NCBI RefSeq assembly: GCF_039543225.1
Contig: NZ_BAABJI010000002.1
Coordinates: 1,488,001-1,552,000 of the forward strand
Length of the DNA: 64,000 nucleotides
From: Mucilaginibacter defluvii
Lineage (GTDB): Bacteria; Bacteroidota; Bacteroidia; Sphingobacteriales; Sphingobacteriaceae
Direction of reading: 5' to 3'
Positions within the stretch are counted from its first letter, which is position 1; every line of letters begins with the position of its first letter. The notes beneath the pieces are model-generated. The model searched no databases. It saw only the letters and a program-made list of their open reading frames with translations, and was not told the DNA's origin. Positions 55,098-64,000 of this stretch are shown here, one piece after another. A program made the translations under genes and the position numbers.

Positions 55098-57461
55098 CTA
55101 GTCAATTGATTCAGGCAATTCGGCATCAACATAATTAACAGTTGTACGAAGTGCTTTCAGTCCCGACACCCCTTGCAGTTCTTCTAAATCCAACTGCTCA
55201 ACCGCGCCGGTTAAATAGCCCTGCTCCTGCAAATATTGTATATATTCAAGATACTCACCTGCCTCGTTCTGATTGAAATAAACCAGCGCTATTTTCCCAG
55301 GCTGGGTAAGGCGCTCAGCTGTGCCTTTTACCAATACCTTATCTATCCGTTTTTTAACCACTTCGTAGCGGATGTTATAAGCGCCTTCTACGTCAAACCG
55401 TCGCTCATCATTCCTGAAACTGATATTGATCGGGTTTGAATGGATGAATATCATATGCGTGGTATGCAGCGGCTTTATCATGTTCTTGGATAGTCCGGCA
55501 GTTAAACGCGCTATCTCCACCATCGAGCGTATTTGCCATAAACGCAGGTTTTTAAGGTAAACCTCATTAAACGGCATTTCAGGCGCTATGGATTGGCCGA
55601 TATAAATGTCGTATTCCACCCCATCCGTACGGAATTTGCTGAAATAGCAGGGATATGATTTTTGCAGCATAGCCTGCGCCTTTTCCAGGTAATGACTTAC
55701 AGAGGTATTGATAAGCTGCATCGAGGCCTCCAGTTCGCGCCGTTTCTGGTAAGCGATGCCGCTCTCTTCTCGAACAGAATTAAAATATTCGTTTATCACC
55801 GCCGCAGTTACCGGGTGCCCAGAACGGATATGCTTCAACAGCGGATCAACCTCATTATCCAAAAAAGCGCGAAGCATAACCTCATCGTTAGAGTTGGTGT
55901 AATCGCTTATACGCACCTTCCACTCTTTAACGTTATAGATCAGCTTGTCTATAAGATTCATATCCACATGCTTTTTAACAGCTACAAGTGCATCGCAAAG
56001 CGTGTTAAGCAGTTGCGAAAGGTCTTCCTGTAAAGCTATATTACGCTCGATTGTTGAATTTCGAATATCGATAGCGCCAAACAACGGGTACATATTTTCA
56101 AACACCACGGTATCGATAACCGGTAATCGATCGCTGTTTTTTAGCCCGCGCAGGTAATTAAGCGCTACCTCATTAAATTTCCACTGTACGGAAGGCTGCA
56201 AAGCTGTAAACTTATCCTTCAGTATGGAATCGATAGCTGAATTAAACCTGTCAATACTGTACTGAAACAATTGGGCCAGCAAAGGTAGCGCGCGCTGTAA
56301 TTTTGACAGCAGCACTTCATCAATAATCAATTCCTTGGTGGAGTGCAGCTCCATAGCGCCCGCGAGCTTTTTGTTGTAATATATCGGGATGAGTGTGTAG
56401 GCGCATATGCCTGCCTGTTTGATGATGCGCAGCATCACGTTATCTACGGCTTTTTCATCGGTTATCTTGGTATAAATTATCGGGCGCGGGTTTTTGCGGT
56501 ACTCTTCAACCAAGGCATACATCACCTCGTCGGCAATGCCGGCTTTTGAGGCGGCATCCATCAGCACACTGTCCTTACAATCGTCCGAATCAAATACAAG
56601 CTTGTCGTTAAGCGTTAAAAATGGCATTATACCAAATTCAATCTCGGCATTACCCGCCAATGTTTTTAACGACTGGATTACCAGCGGATAAGCAGCGCGC
56701 TCATCAGCATGCTCTACCAATACCGAACGCAGGTTATCAATAGCCCGCGTCATGGTGATATCGGTAAGCGTAAGTATGGTAAAGCCCTCGAGCCTGAAGT
56801 GGTGAAGCGGCAAAATATCGGCAAGTATTTCCAGCTCACGCCCTTCATGCATCTGCTCGCCTATTTTTTCAAAGTCGAGCACAGGCAGTTCACCATCAAC
56901 AAAAATATTAATGAAACTGGTGTCGGCGTGTATGCTGAAGTATTTATTCAGGTGACTAACCGGATCAGTATAAGTTAATACCTTCTCATCCTTGAATACG
57001 GAGGTAAAGTTGTAAAACCGCTTTAAAATAAGCTGATAGATAAACTGCAACTGCTTTTTCTCAATATGATCGGTTTCTTCAAACCCCTCAACGTGTGCTA
57101 CTTCCGCATTGTTGGTGTAAAAGTTATAGAAGGCATCCGTACTAAAGAATATCTTATCAGGCACAGGGGTGCTCATCGCCCAAAAGAATTCTTTTTCGCT
57201 GGCAACCAGTGGGGTCAGTATGGTGTATATCAATACCAGCATTTCCTGGTATCTTTCCAGGTCGGCTACTTTTACAATGTAATCCGTAGCCTGTAATTCG
57301 CTCAGCTTTTCAAGCAAAAACTTGTAGAACTGCGCTTTTATAGGATGCTCGGTTTTCAGCCGTTCCTGCAGGTGCTCTACAAGCGGTTTAAAAGAGAGCC
57401 TTGTTTCAACCTGGCAAACAACGCATTGGTCCTGGTTTATTTCAAGTATTTCGGTGTGCAT
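55098..57461 (-). CDS. GAF-domain-containing protein
   Basis: 787 residues, no signal peptide or membrane helix. Mixed helical and alpha/beta sequence; a GAF-like region lies about 290-400 (MLRIIKQAGICAYTLIPIYY then NKKLAGAMELHS). The central segment (about 470-560) is helical. Proteins of this type are annotated as GAF-domain proteins in Bacteroidota. The role is unknown; the location between two barrel fusions suggests a link to the same surface system. Its end overlaps nothing; the paralogue starts 16 bp after it. Confidence 0.7.
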   Translation of the reverse strand: MHTEILEINQDQCVVCQVETRLSFKPLVEHLQERLKTEHPIKAQFYKFLLEKLSELQATDYIVKVADLERYQEMLVLIYTILTPLVASEKEFFWAMSTPVPDKIFFSTDAFYNFYTNNAEVAHVEGFEETDHIEKKQLQFIYQLILKRFYNFTSVFKDEKVLTYTDPVSHLNKYFSIHADTSFINIFVDGELPVLDFEKIGEQMHEGRELEILADILPLHHFRLEGFTILTLTDITMTRAIDNLRSVLVEHADERAAYPLVIQSLKTLAGNAEIEFGIMPFLTLNDKLVFDSDDCKDSVLMDAASKAGIADEVMYALVEEYRKNPRPIIYTKITDEKAVDNVMLRIIKQAGICAYTLIPIYYNKKLAGAMELHSTKELIIDEVLLSKLQRALPLLAQLFQYSIDRFNSAIDSILKDKFTALQPSVQWKFNEVALNYLRGLKNSDRLPVIDTVVFENMYPLFGAIDIRNSTIERNIALQEDLSQLLNTLCDALVAVKKHVDMNLIDKLIYNVKEWKVRISDYTNSNDEVMLRAFLDNEVDPLLKHIRSGHPVTAAVINEYFNSVREESGIAYQKRRELEASMQLINTSVSHYLEKAQAMLQKSYPCYFSKFRTDGVEYDIYIGQSIAPEMPFNEVYLKNLRLWQIRSMVEIARLTAGLSKNMIKPLHTTHMIFIHSNPINISFRNDERRFDVEGAYNIRYEVVKKRIDKVLVKGTAERLTQPGKIALVYFNQNEAGEYLEYIQYLQEQGYLTGAVEQLDLEELQGVSGLKALRTTVNYVDAELPESID

Positions 57462-57477
57462 TTTTTGGTGTGTTATC

Positions 57478-60400
57478 TTAATATCTAAATTTCATAGATA
57501 TGTAGGGGTACCAGCCTTCGTCAGAATGCCCGGCAACTAACTGAACTACCGCCATACGTGCAGGTGCAAAATAGATGCCACCGCCGTTGCCAATGTGCCA
57601 TTTATCGCTTTGTTCGCCTTTTTCCCAAACGCGGCCAACGTCAAAAAATCCGGTAATGCCAAACTGTCCAGGTAAAATGTAGCTGGCAAAATCGCCCAGT
57701 TTAATGCGCAGTTCCAGGTTATTGTAGGCGCTATGCTGGCCGGCAAACCGGTATTGGCGAAAGCCCTGTAAGTTTTGAATGCCGCCAAGGAACAATGATT
57801 GATAAAATGCTGTTTTACCAATGGTAACACCGCCGCCTATCCTGTCGGCAAGCACTATTGAGCCGCTTGATGTAAGGCTTTTGTAAAAGGCCACTTCAGG
57901 CACTATTTGTATGTACGATTTTGAGTAGCTGTTTAACCCTGCATATCCCTCCACTTTTATGTTAACCATGTTGCCCCAGGTTGGCAGTACCGGGTTGTTA
58001 CGCTTATCGCTGATAAAGTTAAAAACAACACCCGCATGCAATTTATCTTTATCAACCGTAGCGCTATCATACGAGCCGATAAGCGACGTATTGTTAATAA
58101 AACGGCCAACGTTATCTTCTTTATCCAAATGGTAAGATTGAAATGATGGACCAATGCTTACCGATGTACCTTGCGAAGTCCGCCATCTCAGCGCCGGATC
58201 AATCTCTATTGTGTTATATCGCGTACGGTAAAAGCGCTTCCAGTTACCTACCCGGTCAAAAGCTGTTTCGTTACCACGGCCAAAAAAGTTGGTGGTATTA
58301 TCCGGGGCTTGTATTAACGCCTGCAAAGTTATATCGGCATTTCCAATTGCTTCCATCCACTCGGCACTATATTTAATTCGGAAAGCTTTTGTTGCAAATG
58401 AATGACTGACCATGAGCTGATGCGCGTCGTTATAAGGTGATTTACGGAAGCCTTCCTGGTGTATATATTTGAAACCCAAGCCAAAAATTAAACCGTCATC
58501 CGCGTTTAAAGCGCCGGTTGCCAGCGGGATGAGCTTATTATACAGATCAACCGGTACAAAGGCGGTGTTAGCACTGTCGGCACGTAAATGTTTTTTAAAG
58601 CGGCTGCTGTCGCCCTTAAAGGTGATGTTGTTGCCCTTGTTGTATAAGGGAATGCTCTTGGTAGTGTTGGCTATCTCATACACCTTATCGCCTTTTTTAC
58701 CAATAACCTTAAGCTTTATGGGCGATGTTTTATTGTCGATAATCACATGGTCATCACCGTCCTCTACATAAAGCCTGATCTCCTTGGTAATATTACGGCT
58801 AAAGGTGTTGTTCATCAGCACATCCTCGGTTTTGCCATCCTTATTTATTTTTTTGATGACTACTTTGAGCGAGCGGGCGGTATCACCGGTTATTTCTACC
58901 AGCTCATTTTTATCCGTGGTGCGTATATCAACAATCTTATTTACAAACTTGTAGTATTTAGCCATGGCAGCGGGGATGTTATCCCTGCGCTGTTTAAGTT
59001 TGGCCAGCAGTTCGTTATGCCGGATAGCGTAAATTTCGGCAGGCAGTTTTTTCAATCCGGCCTCAAGCACCTGATCGCTTTCTGAAGCTACAAATTCGTT
59101 GGCCATGTTCATCCACTCCTGGTAACTAAAGTTAGCCTGCGGATACATATTTAAAAATCTCGATTTGAAAATCGACCATTTAACATACGGGATTTCGCCA
59201 TCAAAACCTTGTAGTGTGGGTACTACCCAAGGCAAACCCGCAATGCCCGGAAACAAGCCTTCGTTTACATACAAAGCCTGGTCACGGTCGCGCGGAACGG
59301 CGGTGTAAACGGTGTTATCACCTGTTTTCTTTTCGGCCCAGCGCCATTGGTCTTCATGGCGGTCCCAGTCGCCCACCAGCAAATCGAGCATACGGGCTCG
59401 TACAAAACCCCGCGCATCAAACTTATTATCGTTATCCTTATTAAGGGCCTTGATGGCTTTCAATGTATTTTTTGAATCGCCGATAGGTTCACGCTCCTCT
59501 AACAGGCAAACCATATTATTAAATATAGCGCCATACTTGCCCAGGTTCTTATCCGGCGATACCACACCGATTATCGGATTGGCATGAGGCACCTTAGCCG
59601 CATCAGCCAATGGCGGTATCATTAATGCTGAATAGGGATGCTGCGCGCTCATGGCATCGTTCACCCAATCCTTAGCGAAGGTTTCCTGCAGTTCGCCGGG
59701 TAAAACTTTTTCCGGGCTTTTTTCAACACTGCGCAACACCCACTCTTTGCCATCCTTATCAACCAGGCGTAATGATTTTGACTGGTAGCCGCCCCCCAAC
59801 TGTGTTGGTTTTAAGCCACCATGTATTTGCGACAGGCGGATAACCGGTAGCTTAGTTGGCTCTGCCCACTCCTTACGGTAATTTTCGCCAAAAAGGAAAC
59901 GGTGCATACTACCGCCTTTATTATACTCTGGCCTTACCGCAATCACCGTACTATCGGCAGCAATCGGTTTAGGTATCGAGTCGCGGTAATTAACTTTTAC
60001 AAAGGGTTGGGTATAGGTAAAAGCCTGCTTTACACCTTCGTCAGTAAAAATATAGTAGGTGAATACCATGCTCTTGTCCGCCATCATATCAGCGGTAACA
60101 TAGCCCTGGGTAGCGTCCGCAAACAGCGAGTGTTTACCTTTTTTAGCATAGGTACGCTTGGCTCCGGCTCCGCTTACTACCTGTGTAAGTTTTTTACTCT
60201 TGATGAATTGTAAGCCATGCTCGTGCCCGGCAACATGGATCAGGTCCGGGTAGCCATTAAAAACCCTGTCAATACCCTGTATCATATTTTTATACAGCGG
60301 ATGCCCGGTATCTTCAGGGTTAGTGAAAAGCGTACGCAGTGCCGGATATAGCGAGCCGATTACCGGCAGCGGTATATATAAATTCCTTTTAGCGGCAGTC

Positions 60401-61107
60401 AGCGGAAAGATATGATCCTTCAGCGAAAAATATCCGCCATGCGTGCCGTAGGTTTTAAAGGGATGGTGCGATGCCAGCAGTATAGTTTTACCTTTATTTT
60501 TATCAAACAGCTGCTGCATGCGCGCTAAAATATCCTGGCGGTTGTTACAGTCGCATTCAGCATCGGGGTTATCTTTATTAAAAGTAAAAAGCCACCACTC
60601 GCTATCGAACGCGATAATGGTGAGGCTATCAGTTAGGTTGATCTCTACCGGATCGGGGCAGCCGTCGCGCGGAACAAGCTTAAGCAAACTATCCTGCTGT
60701 GCGTCTAAAAAAACCCATTGCTGTTTTATTTTGGCCAAACCCTGCGGCCCCATCCTGTCCCAATCGTGGTTACCCGGAATAAAATAAACCGGTACGCCCT
60801 TGGCTCTGAACGGCTGGTATTGTGACCGTAAAATATCCTCCGTTTGCTTTTGCTCCGGGCTGCCGGGTAAACCCATGCCGTGCGGGTAAATATTATCGCC
60901 CAGATACATGACCATACTTTTGCCGGGTATGGTTTGGGCGGTGGCATGGGCAAGCACGGCTTCCTGCTGCTTATCCATCTCACCGGCGTCACCAATAAAA
61001 ATGACCCGGTAACTTACCGGGCCTTTTTGCGCAATGGCGTTATGTATGCTAAAAATTAATATTGATAGTATAGTAAGTTTTACTACCGCTTTATAGTTAG
61101 TAGGCAT
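57478..61107 (-). CDS. Calcineurin-like phosphoesterase / kinase-like / Omp85-barrel fusion
   Basis: 1209 residues from the ATG at 61107, which opens a signal peptide (about 1-27); it overlaps the PAP2 stop by 11 bp. Residues about 30-340 are a metallophosphoesterase: FIGDAGEM, YLGDNIYPHG, PGNHDWDR, SHHPFKTYG and AGHEHGLQF. Residues about 400-640 are kinase-like: LGGGYQSKSLRLVDKDGKEW, then LLVGDWDRHEDQWRW and VPRDRDQALY. The C-terminal third is a barrel ending YISMKFRY. The phosphatase part should be periplasmic. Substrates are unknown. Confidence 0.75.
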   Translation of the reverse strand: MPTNYKAVVKLTILSILIFSIHNAIAQKGPVSYRVIFIGDAGEMDKQQEAVLAHATAQTIPGKSMVMYLGDNIYPHGMGLPGSPEQKQTEDILRSQYQPFRAKGVPVYFIPGNHDWDRMGPQGLAKIKQQWVFLDAQQDSLLKLVPRDGCPDPVEINLTDSLTIIAFDSEWWLFTFNKDNPDAECDCNNRQDILARMQQLFDKNKGKTILLASHHPFKTYGTHGGYFSLKDHIFPLTAAKRNLYIPLPVIGSLYPALRTLFTNPEDTGHPLYKNMIQGIDRVFNGYPDLIHVAGHEHGLQFIKSKKLTQVVSGAGAKRTYAKKGKHSLFADATQGYVTADMMADKSMVFTYYIFTDEGVKQAFTYTQPFVKVNYRDSIPKPIAADSTVIAVRPEYNKGGSMHRFLFGENYRKEWAEPTKLPVIRLSQIHGGLKPTQLGGGYQSKSLRLVDKDGKEWVLRSVEKSPEKVLPGELQETFAKDWVNDAMSAQHPYSALMIPPLADAAKVPHANPIIGVVSPDKNLGKYGAIFNNMVCLLEEREPIGDSKNTLKAIKALNKDNDNKFDARGFVRARMLDLLVGDWDRHEDQWRWAEKKTGDNTVYTAVPRDRDQALYVNEGLFPGIAGLPWVVPTLQGFDGEIPYVKWSIFKSRFLNMYPQANFSYQEWMNMANEFVASESDQVLEAGLKKLPAEIYAIRHNELLAKLKQRRDNIPAAMAKYYKFVNKIVDIRTTDKNELVEITGDTARSLKVVIKKINKDGKTEDVLMNNTFSRNITKEIRLYVEDGDDHVIIDNKTSPIKLKVIGKKGDKVYEIANTTKSIPLYNKGNNITFKGDSSRFKKHLRADSANTAFVPVDLYNKLIPLATGALNADDGLIFGLGFKYIHQEGFRKSPYNDAHQLMVSHSFATKAFRIKYSAEWMEAIGNADITLQALIQAPDNTTNFFGRGNETAFDRVGNWKRFYRTRYNTIEIDPALRWRTSQGTSVSIGPSFQSYHLDKEDNVGRFINNTSLIGSYDSATVDKDKLHAGVVFNFISDKRNNPVLPTWGNMVNIKVEGYAGLNSYSKSYIQIVPEVAFYKSLTSSGSIVLADRIGGGVTIGKTAFYQSLFLGGIQNLQGFRQYRFAGQHSAYNNLELRIKLGDFASYILPGQFGITGFFDVGRVWEKGEQSDKWHIGNGGGIYFAPARMAVVQLVAGHSDEGWYPYISMKFRY

Positions 61108-61726
61108 AGGGTTTGGGTGTGGTGTAATAGCGTTTAAATAGTTTACGGTTAAGCCAATGGCTTGCATAACCCGCTCCTATCCCTAACGCCGCGCCGCCCA
61201 ATACATCCGAGGGGTAATGTTTACCTAAATACATGCGTGAGTACCCTACCGAAGCCGCCCATGCATAGGCAGGCACCGTAACATACCACTTTTTGTATTG
61301 TAATGACAATGTTGTTGCCGTTGCAAACGCCATGCTGGTATGGCCCGAAGGCATTGACATATCAGTAGTTGGCGATACCGGGTAAATCATATTCGGATAT
61401 TTATCGCCAGGGCGTGTACGGTTAAATGATTTCTTCATCAAATCAGTAACCAGCATATTAGCGCCTAAACTCAAAAACAGATCAAATGAGCTGTGCTTGG
61501 CCTTTTCGTCACCGCTTATTAAACCATAGATCAATGATCCGGCTGGCACCGCCGCACTTGCCCAATAAACAGAGTTACTGGTATTTATCCAGTACTGCGA
61601 ATTCGGGTTTTCCGGGTTGATCTTGTTTAGCAGCTTGGCATCCCAACCCTGGGCAAAAACCGGCTTGCAAAAACATACAACAGCAGCAAAAATAAACAGC
61701 AAAAAACATTTCATCACCACACGCAT
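61097..61726 (-). CDS. PAP2-family membrane phosphatase
   Basis: 209 residues with an N-terminal signal (MKCFLLFIFAAVVCFCKPVF; ATGs at 61726 and 61714). The three phosphatase motifs are complete: KKSFNRTRP near 93, MPSGHTSMAFA near 125 and SRMYLGKHYPSDVLGG near 162. It would dephosphorylate lipid-linked or periplasmic phosphate substrates. It overlaps the downstream fusion gene by 11 bp. Confidence 0.9.
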   Translation of the reverse strand: MRVVMKCFLLFIFAAVVCFCKPVFAQGWDAKLLNKINPENPNSQYWINTSNSVYWASAAVPAGSLIYGLISGDEKAKHSSFDLFLSLGANMLVTDLMKKSFNRTRPGDKYPNMIYPVSPTTDMSMPSGHTSMAFATATTLSLQYKKWYVTVPAYAWAASVGYSRMYLGKHYPSDVLGGAALGIGAGYASHWLNRKLFKRYYTTPKPYAY

Positions 61727-61753
61727 ACTTTAATTTTAATTTAAATATACAAA

Positions 61754-62638
61754 TTACTTGTTATACACATACTTAAGCAGTGTGCCACTGCCATTGCCAC
61801 CCTCGTTTGAAATGTATAGGTTGCCTTGCCTGTCGAACGCTATGCCTTCAGGCTGCGGAAATTGTGAACGTGTAAGCGGATATATATCTTTTACCTTAAA
61901 GTTGTTATCAGTAACCACTATCATTTTGTTAATGGATGACAGGATATACCACTCATTGGTAAGCGGATTCTTCGCAAGTGCCGAAGGCATAAACCTGGCC
62001 TTCTTTTTCTTTTTCTCTCCTGAGAGCGTTGCTACCTCCTCATTTGATATGCTAAACTCACCTGCCGGTTTTACGTTATTGCCTGCCAAAAGGTTAAACT
62101 TATAGCCCGCTGTGATGTTCATTTTTTTGTCAGCTTTGCTGTTTTTAGTGATGATGTAAATGGTAGCCGTGCTTTCATCGGCATACATACCCTCGTACTC
62201 GCCTTTAGGCAAAATGTTGCCTATTGTTTTTACCGATGTTACCTTACCCGCTTTTACCTGTGCCAGCGGTAAAATAAATAATACGCCATCACTGCGCAGC
62301 ATAATTACCTGCTCGCGGCAAATGGCTATGTCCTCATAATCGCCGGGACCTGCAAATTGGGTTGATGAGATGTTCTTATCCCCTGGTTTAAAAAAATACA
62401 CCTTACCGCTTTCATCCTCCTGCGCGTATACTACTGATGGATCGCCTTTGTAAAAGGTATGGCCTGATATTTCCGTCAGGCTGGCAGGCATCACAAACTT
62501 TTGAGGTTTGGAAAGATCGTACCCCGGTGGACTTTTCGATGCATCCCTTTTTTGCATGCACGAAAAACTGATGAACACCAGTGATAAAACCAGCAAAAAC
62601 GCCGATTGAAACTTGAACTCCTTATATAATTGTTTCAT
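61754..62638 (-). CDS. Secreted beta-propeller-like lipoprotein (SdiA-regulated/phytase-like)
   Basis: 294 residues from the ATG at 62638, overlapping ppk1 by 17 bp. A lipoprotein signal ends in ISFSC. The body resembles a beta-propeller with repeated VxxxxGxxY segments; the last, GIAFDRQGNLYISNEGGN near 275, is the classical SdiA-regulated/phytase-like signature. It probably faces the periplasm. The function is unknown; its place between ppk1 and PAP2 suggests phosphate-related handling. Confidence 0.8.
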   Translation of the reverse strand: MKQLYKEFKFQSAFLLVLSLVFISFSCMQKRDASKSPPGYDLSKPQKFVMPASLTEISGHTFYKGDPSVVYAQEDESGKVYFFKPGDKNISSTQFAGPGDYEDIAICREQVIMLRSDGVLFILPLAQVKAGKVTSVKTIGNILPKGEYEGMYADESTATIYIITKNSKADKKMNITAGYKFNLLAGNNVKPAGEFSISNEEVATLSGEKKKKKARFMPSALAKNPLTNEWYILSSINKMIVVTDNNFKVKDIYPLTRSQFPQPEGIAFDRQGNLYISNEGGNGSGTLLKYVYNK

Positions 62639-64000
62639 GTTTATCATTCTTCAAAAAATTATAAATGGCATGTTGCGATTGTACCGCCTCACCTTGCCTT
62701 GCAACAGGTTTATTACTCATTTCCCGGTCAATATAAACCGCCTGCATGTTATCCTGCCATTGCAGATCGATCAGGTGCAATATCTCCGCTTTAATACCGG
62801 CATTATACACCGGGAAACACACCTCAATGCGACGATAAATATTACGGTTCATCCAATCGGCCGAACCCATGTATACCTGTTTATCGCCCCTGTTCTCAAA
62901 TATGAATATTCGCCCATGCTCCAGGTAGCGGTCAACAATGCGGCGCACTTCAATATTTTCGCTCATACCTTGCACACCCGGCACTATACAGCATATTCCA
63001 CGAACGATCAGCTGGATCTTTACTCCCGCTCGTGAAGCATCATACAACTTACTGATAAGGACCTTCTCTTCCAGGTTGTTCATCTTTATGGTGATGGACG
63101 CAGGCAGCCCTTGTTGCGCGTTGGCTATTTCATTATCAATCAACTCCAAGAACCGCCTTTGCAAATTAAACTGCGATACCAGCAATTCGCCAAAAGGGAT
63201 CAGATCCGGCGATGATGGTTTTTGCCGCTTCGCCAGGAACAATAATAACAACTCCATTTCCCGTGTCAAAGCCGGGTTGCTCGTCATCAAAATATGGTCA
63301 GTATAAAATGATGCTGTGCTCTCATTAAAATTGCCAGTAGCCAGCAAGCCTGTATATTTTATCCTGTCGCCATCCCTCCTTTTTACTAACGCTACCTTAG
63401 CGTGAACTTTGAGCGCCGTTATACTGTAAATAATGCGCACACCGGCATCTTTCATTTTACGGGCCCATTTAATATTATTTGCTTCATCAAACCGGGCCTT
63501 CAGCTCTATCATCACGGTAACCTTTTTACCGTTTTTAGCCGCGCTGATGAGCGCATTCACAATTTTTGACTCCCTTGCCACGCGGTAAAGCGTAATGTAA
63601 ACTTCCTCTACATCTGGATGCGTGGCTGCCTCATTAAATAAACGTAAAATGCTATGGTACGATTGATACGGAACGTTCAATAAAACGTCGCGCCCGTCCA
63701 GATATTGCAGCAAAGTTGTATCGCGCGGCACATCCGGACAATTTGCCGCCGGCCAGCGATCGTAGCTTAAAGCACTGTTTTTAACCGGGAAGTCGGCAAA
63801 ATCCTTTAAATTATGGTACCTACCCCCTTCAACACTCACGGCATTGGCCAGCCCAAGCTGCTCGGTAGTTAAATTCAGGCTATAAAGCGGAATGCCCGGC
63901 TCAAACAAAAAACGTGTGGCCAAACCCTGATCGCGCTTGTTCAACTGCTTTTCAACCTGCCCGGCAACATCGCTGGTGTATTCGTCCTTCAGGTCAAGCT
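62622..64000 (-). CDS. ppk1: Polyphosphate kinase 1, C-terminal part (cut by window edge)
   Basis: The frame is open to the right edge, so only the last 459 residues are seen. An internal TTG at 63944 is not the start. Catalytic histidines are both present: the HAKVALVKR segment and the YLEHGRIFIF segment. GLLATGNFNESTASFYTDH and TLYRVARESKIVNALISAAK are family hallmarks. It makes polyphosphate from ATP at the membrane. It is the first visible gene of the minus-strand cluster that continues to 52505. Confidence 0.95.
   Translation of the reverse strand, partial: LDLKDEYTSDVAGQVEKQLNKRDQGLATRFLFEPGIPLYSLNLTTEQLGLANAVSVEGGRYHNLKDFADFPVKNSALSYDRWPAANCPDVPRDTTLLQYLDGRDVLLNVPYQSYHSILRLFNEAATHPDVEEVYITLYRVARESKIVNALISAAKNGKKVTVMIELKARFDEANNIKWARKMKDAGVRIIYSITALKVHAKVALVKRRDGDRIKYTGLLATGNFNESTASFYTDHILMTSNPALTREMELLLLFLAKRQKPSSPDLIPFGELLVSQFNLQRRFLELIDNEIANAQQGLPASITIKMNNLEEKVLISKLYDASRAGVKIQLIVRGICCIVPGVQGMSENIEVRRIVDRYLEHGRIFIFENRGDKQVYMGSADWMNRNIYRRIEVCFPVYNAGIKAEILHLIDLQWQDNMQAVYIDREMSNKPVARQGEAVQSQHAIYNFLKNDKHETII

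Noticed and set aside
62938..63306. Plus-strand reading frame of 122 codons inside ppk1
   Set aside because: Antisense shadow of a conserved gene.

Overview
The window looks like a Bacteroidota chromosome, most likely Sphingobacteriaceae (Pedobacter/Mucilaginibacter type). Reasons are the CTnDOT-style tra genes, Bacteroidota-type promoters (TTTG / TAnnTTTG), many SusD-era style lipoproteins and OMP barrels, a fused E1 alpha-beta oxo-acid dehydrogenase, and intergenic palindromes of the kind common in that family. The genus is an inference; no rRNA is present.

Left part (1 to about 23,000): most of an integrative and conjugative element (ICE). It is read right to left on the minus strand and runs off the left edge. 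From right to left it holds a tyrosine integrase (21498-22724) beside a tRNA-CAU gene (23018-23091) with three candidate arm-type sites between them; a cargo/defence segment (16722-21457); a mobilisation block (HTH protein, small protein, hairpin-rich candidate oriT, relaxosome protein, relaxase, coupling protein); two regulators (XRE, RteC); and the transfer operon traD-E-F-G, a lipoprotein, three tandem TraI/VirB5-like paralogues, then traJ-K-L-M-N. Two operons, tra and mob, share a nearly identical 30-bp upstream element, which suggests co-regulation.

The cargo is a short type II CBASS anti-phage operon: a 2TM-NUDIX (Cap16-like) effector, a CD-NTase and an E2-like protein, overlapping by 4 bp and 1 bp. 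Divergently transcribed from it are a sigma-70-like protein, a helical protein and an ImmA/IrrE metallopeptidase. The divergent promoter region carries a 58-bp nested dyad centred between the two units. This triad is a candidate regulator of the CBASS operon. A lamin-tail-like small gene with a single-base frameshift follows.

Right part (23,100-64,000): ordinary chromosomal genes. They include HAD phosphatases, a soluble histidine kinase, an AhpD-like protein, proline dehydrogenase, and a shikimate/aromatic block (S4-aroB; pheA, DAHP synthase-chorismate mutase, aroA, aroC). pheA is preceded by what looks like a complete transcription attenuator: promoter, a 17-residue leader peptide with eight Phe/Tyr codons, an antiterminator arm and a terminator. 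Next come two L,D-transpeptidases, a nitroreductase, two tandem OMP paralogues, the E1 fusion enzyme, a DUF1573 protein, guaB, a pair of M16 peptidases (one active, one lacking the zinc motif), a large MscS channel and a LacI regulator.

The last 11.5 kb is a probable minus-strand operon: ppk1 (cut by the right edge), a lipoprotein, a PAP2 phosphatase, a 1209-residue phosphoesterase/kinase-like/Omp85-barrel fusion, a GAF protein, and a shorter paralogue of the fusion without the phosphoesterase.
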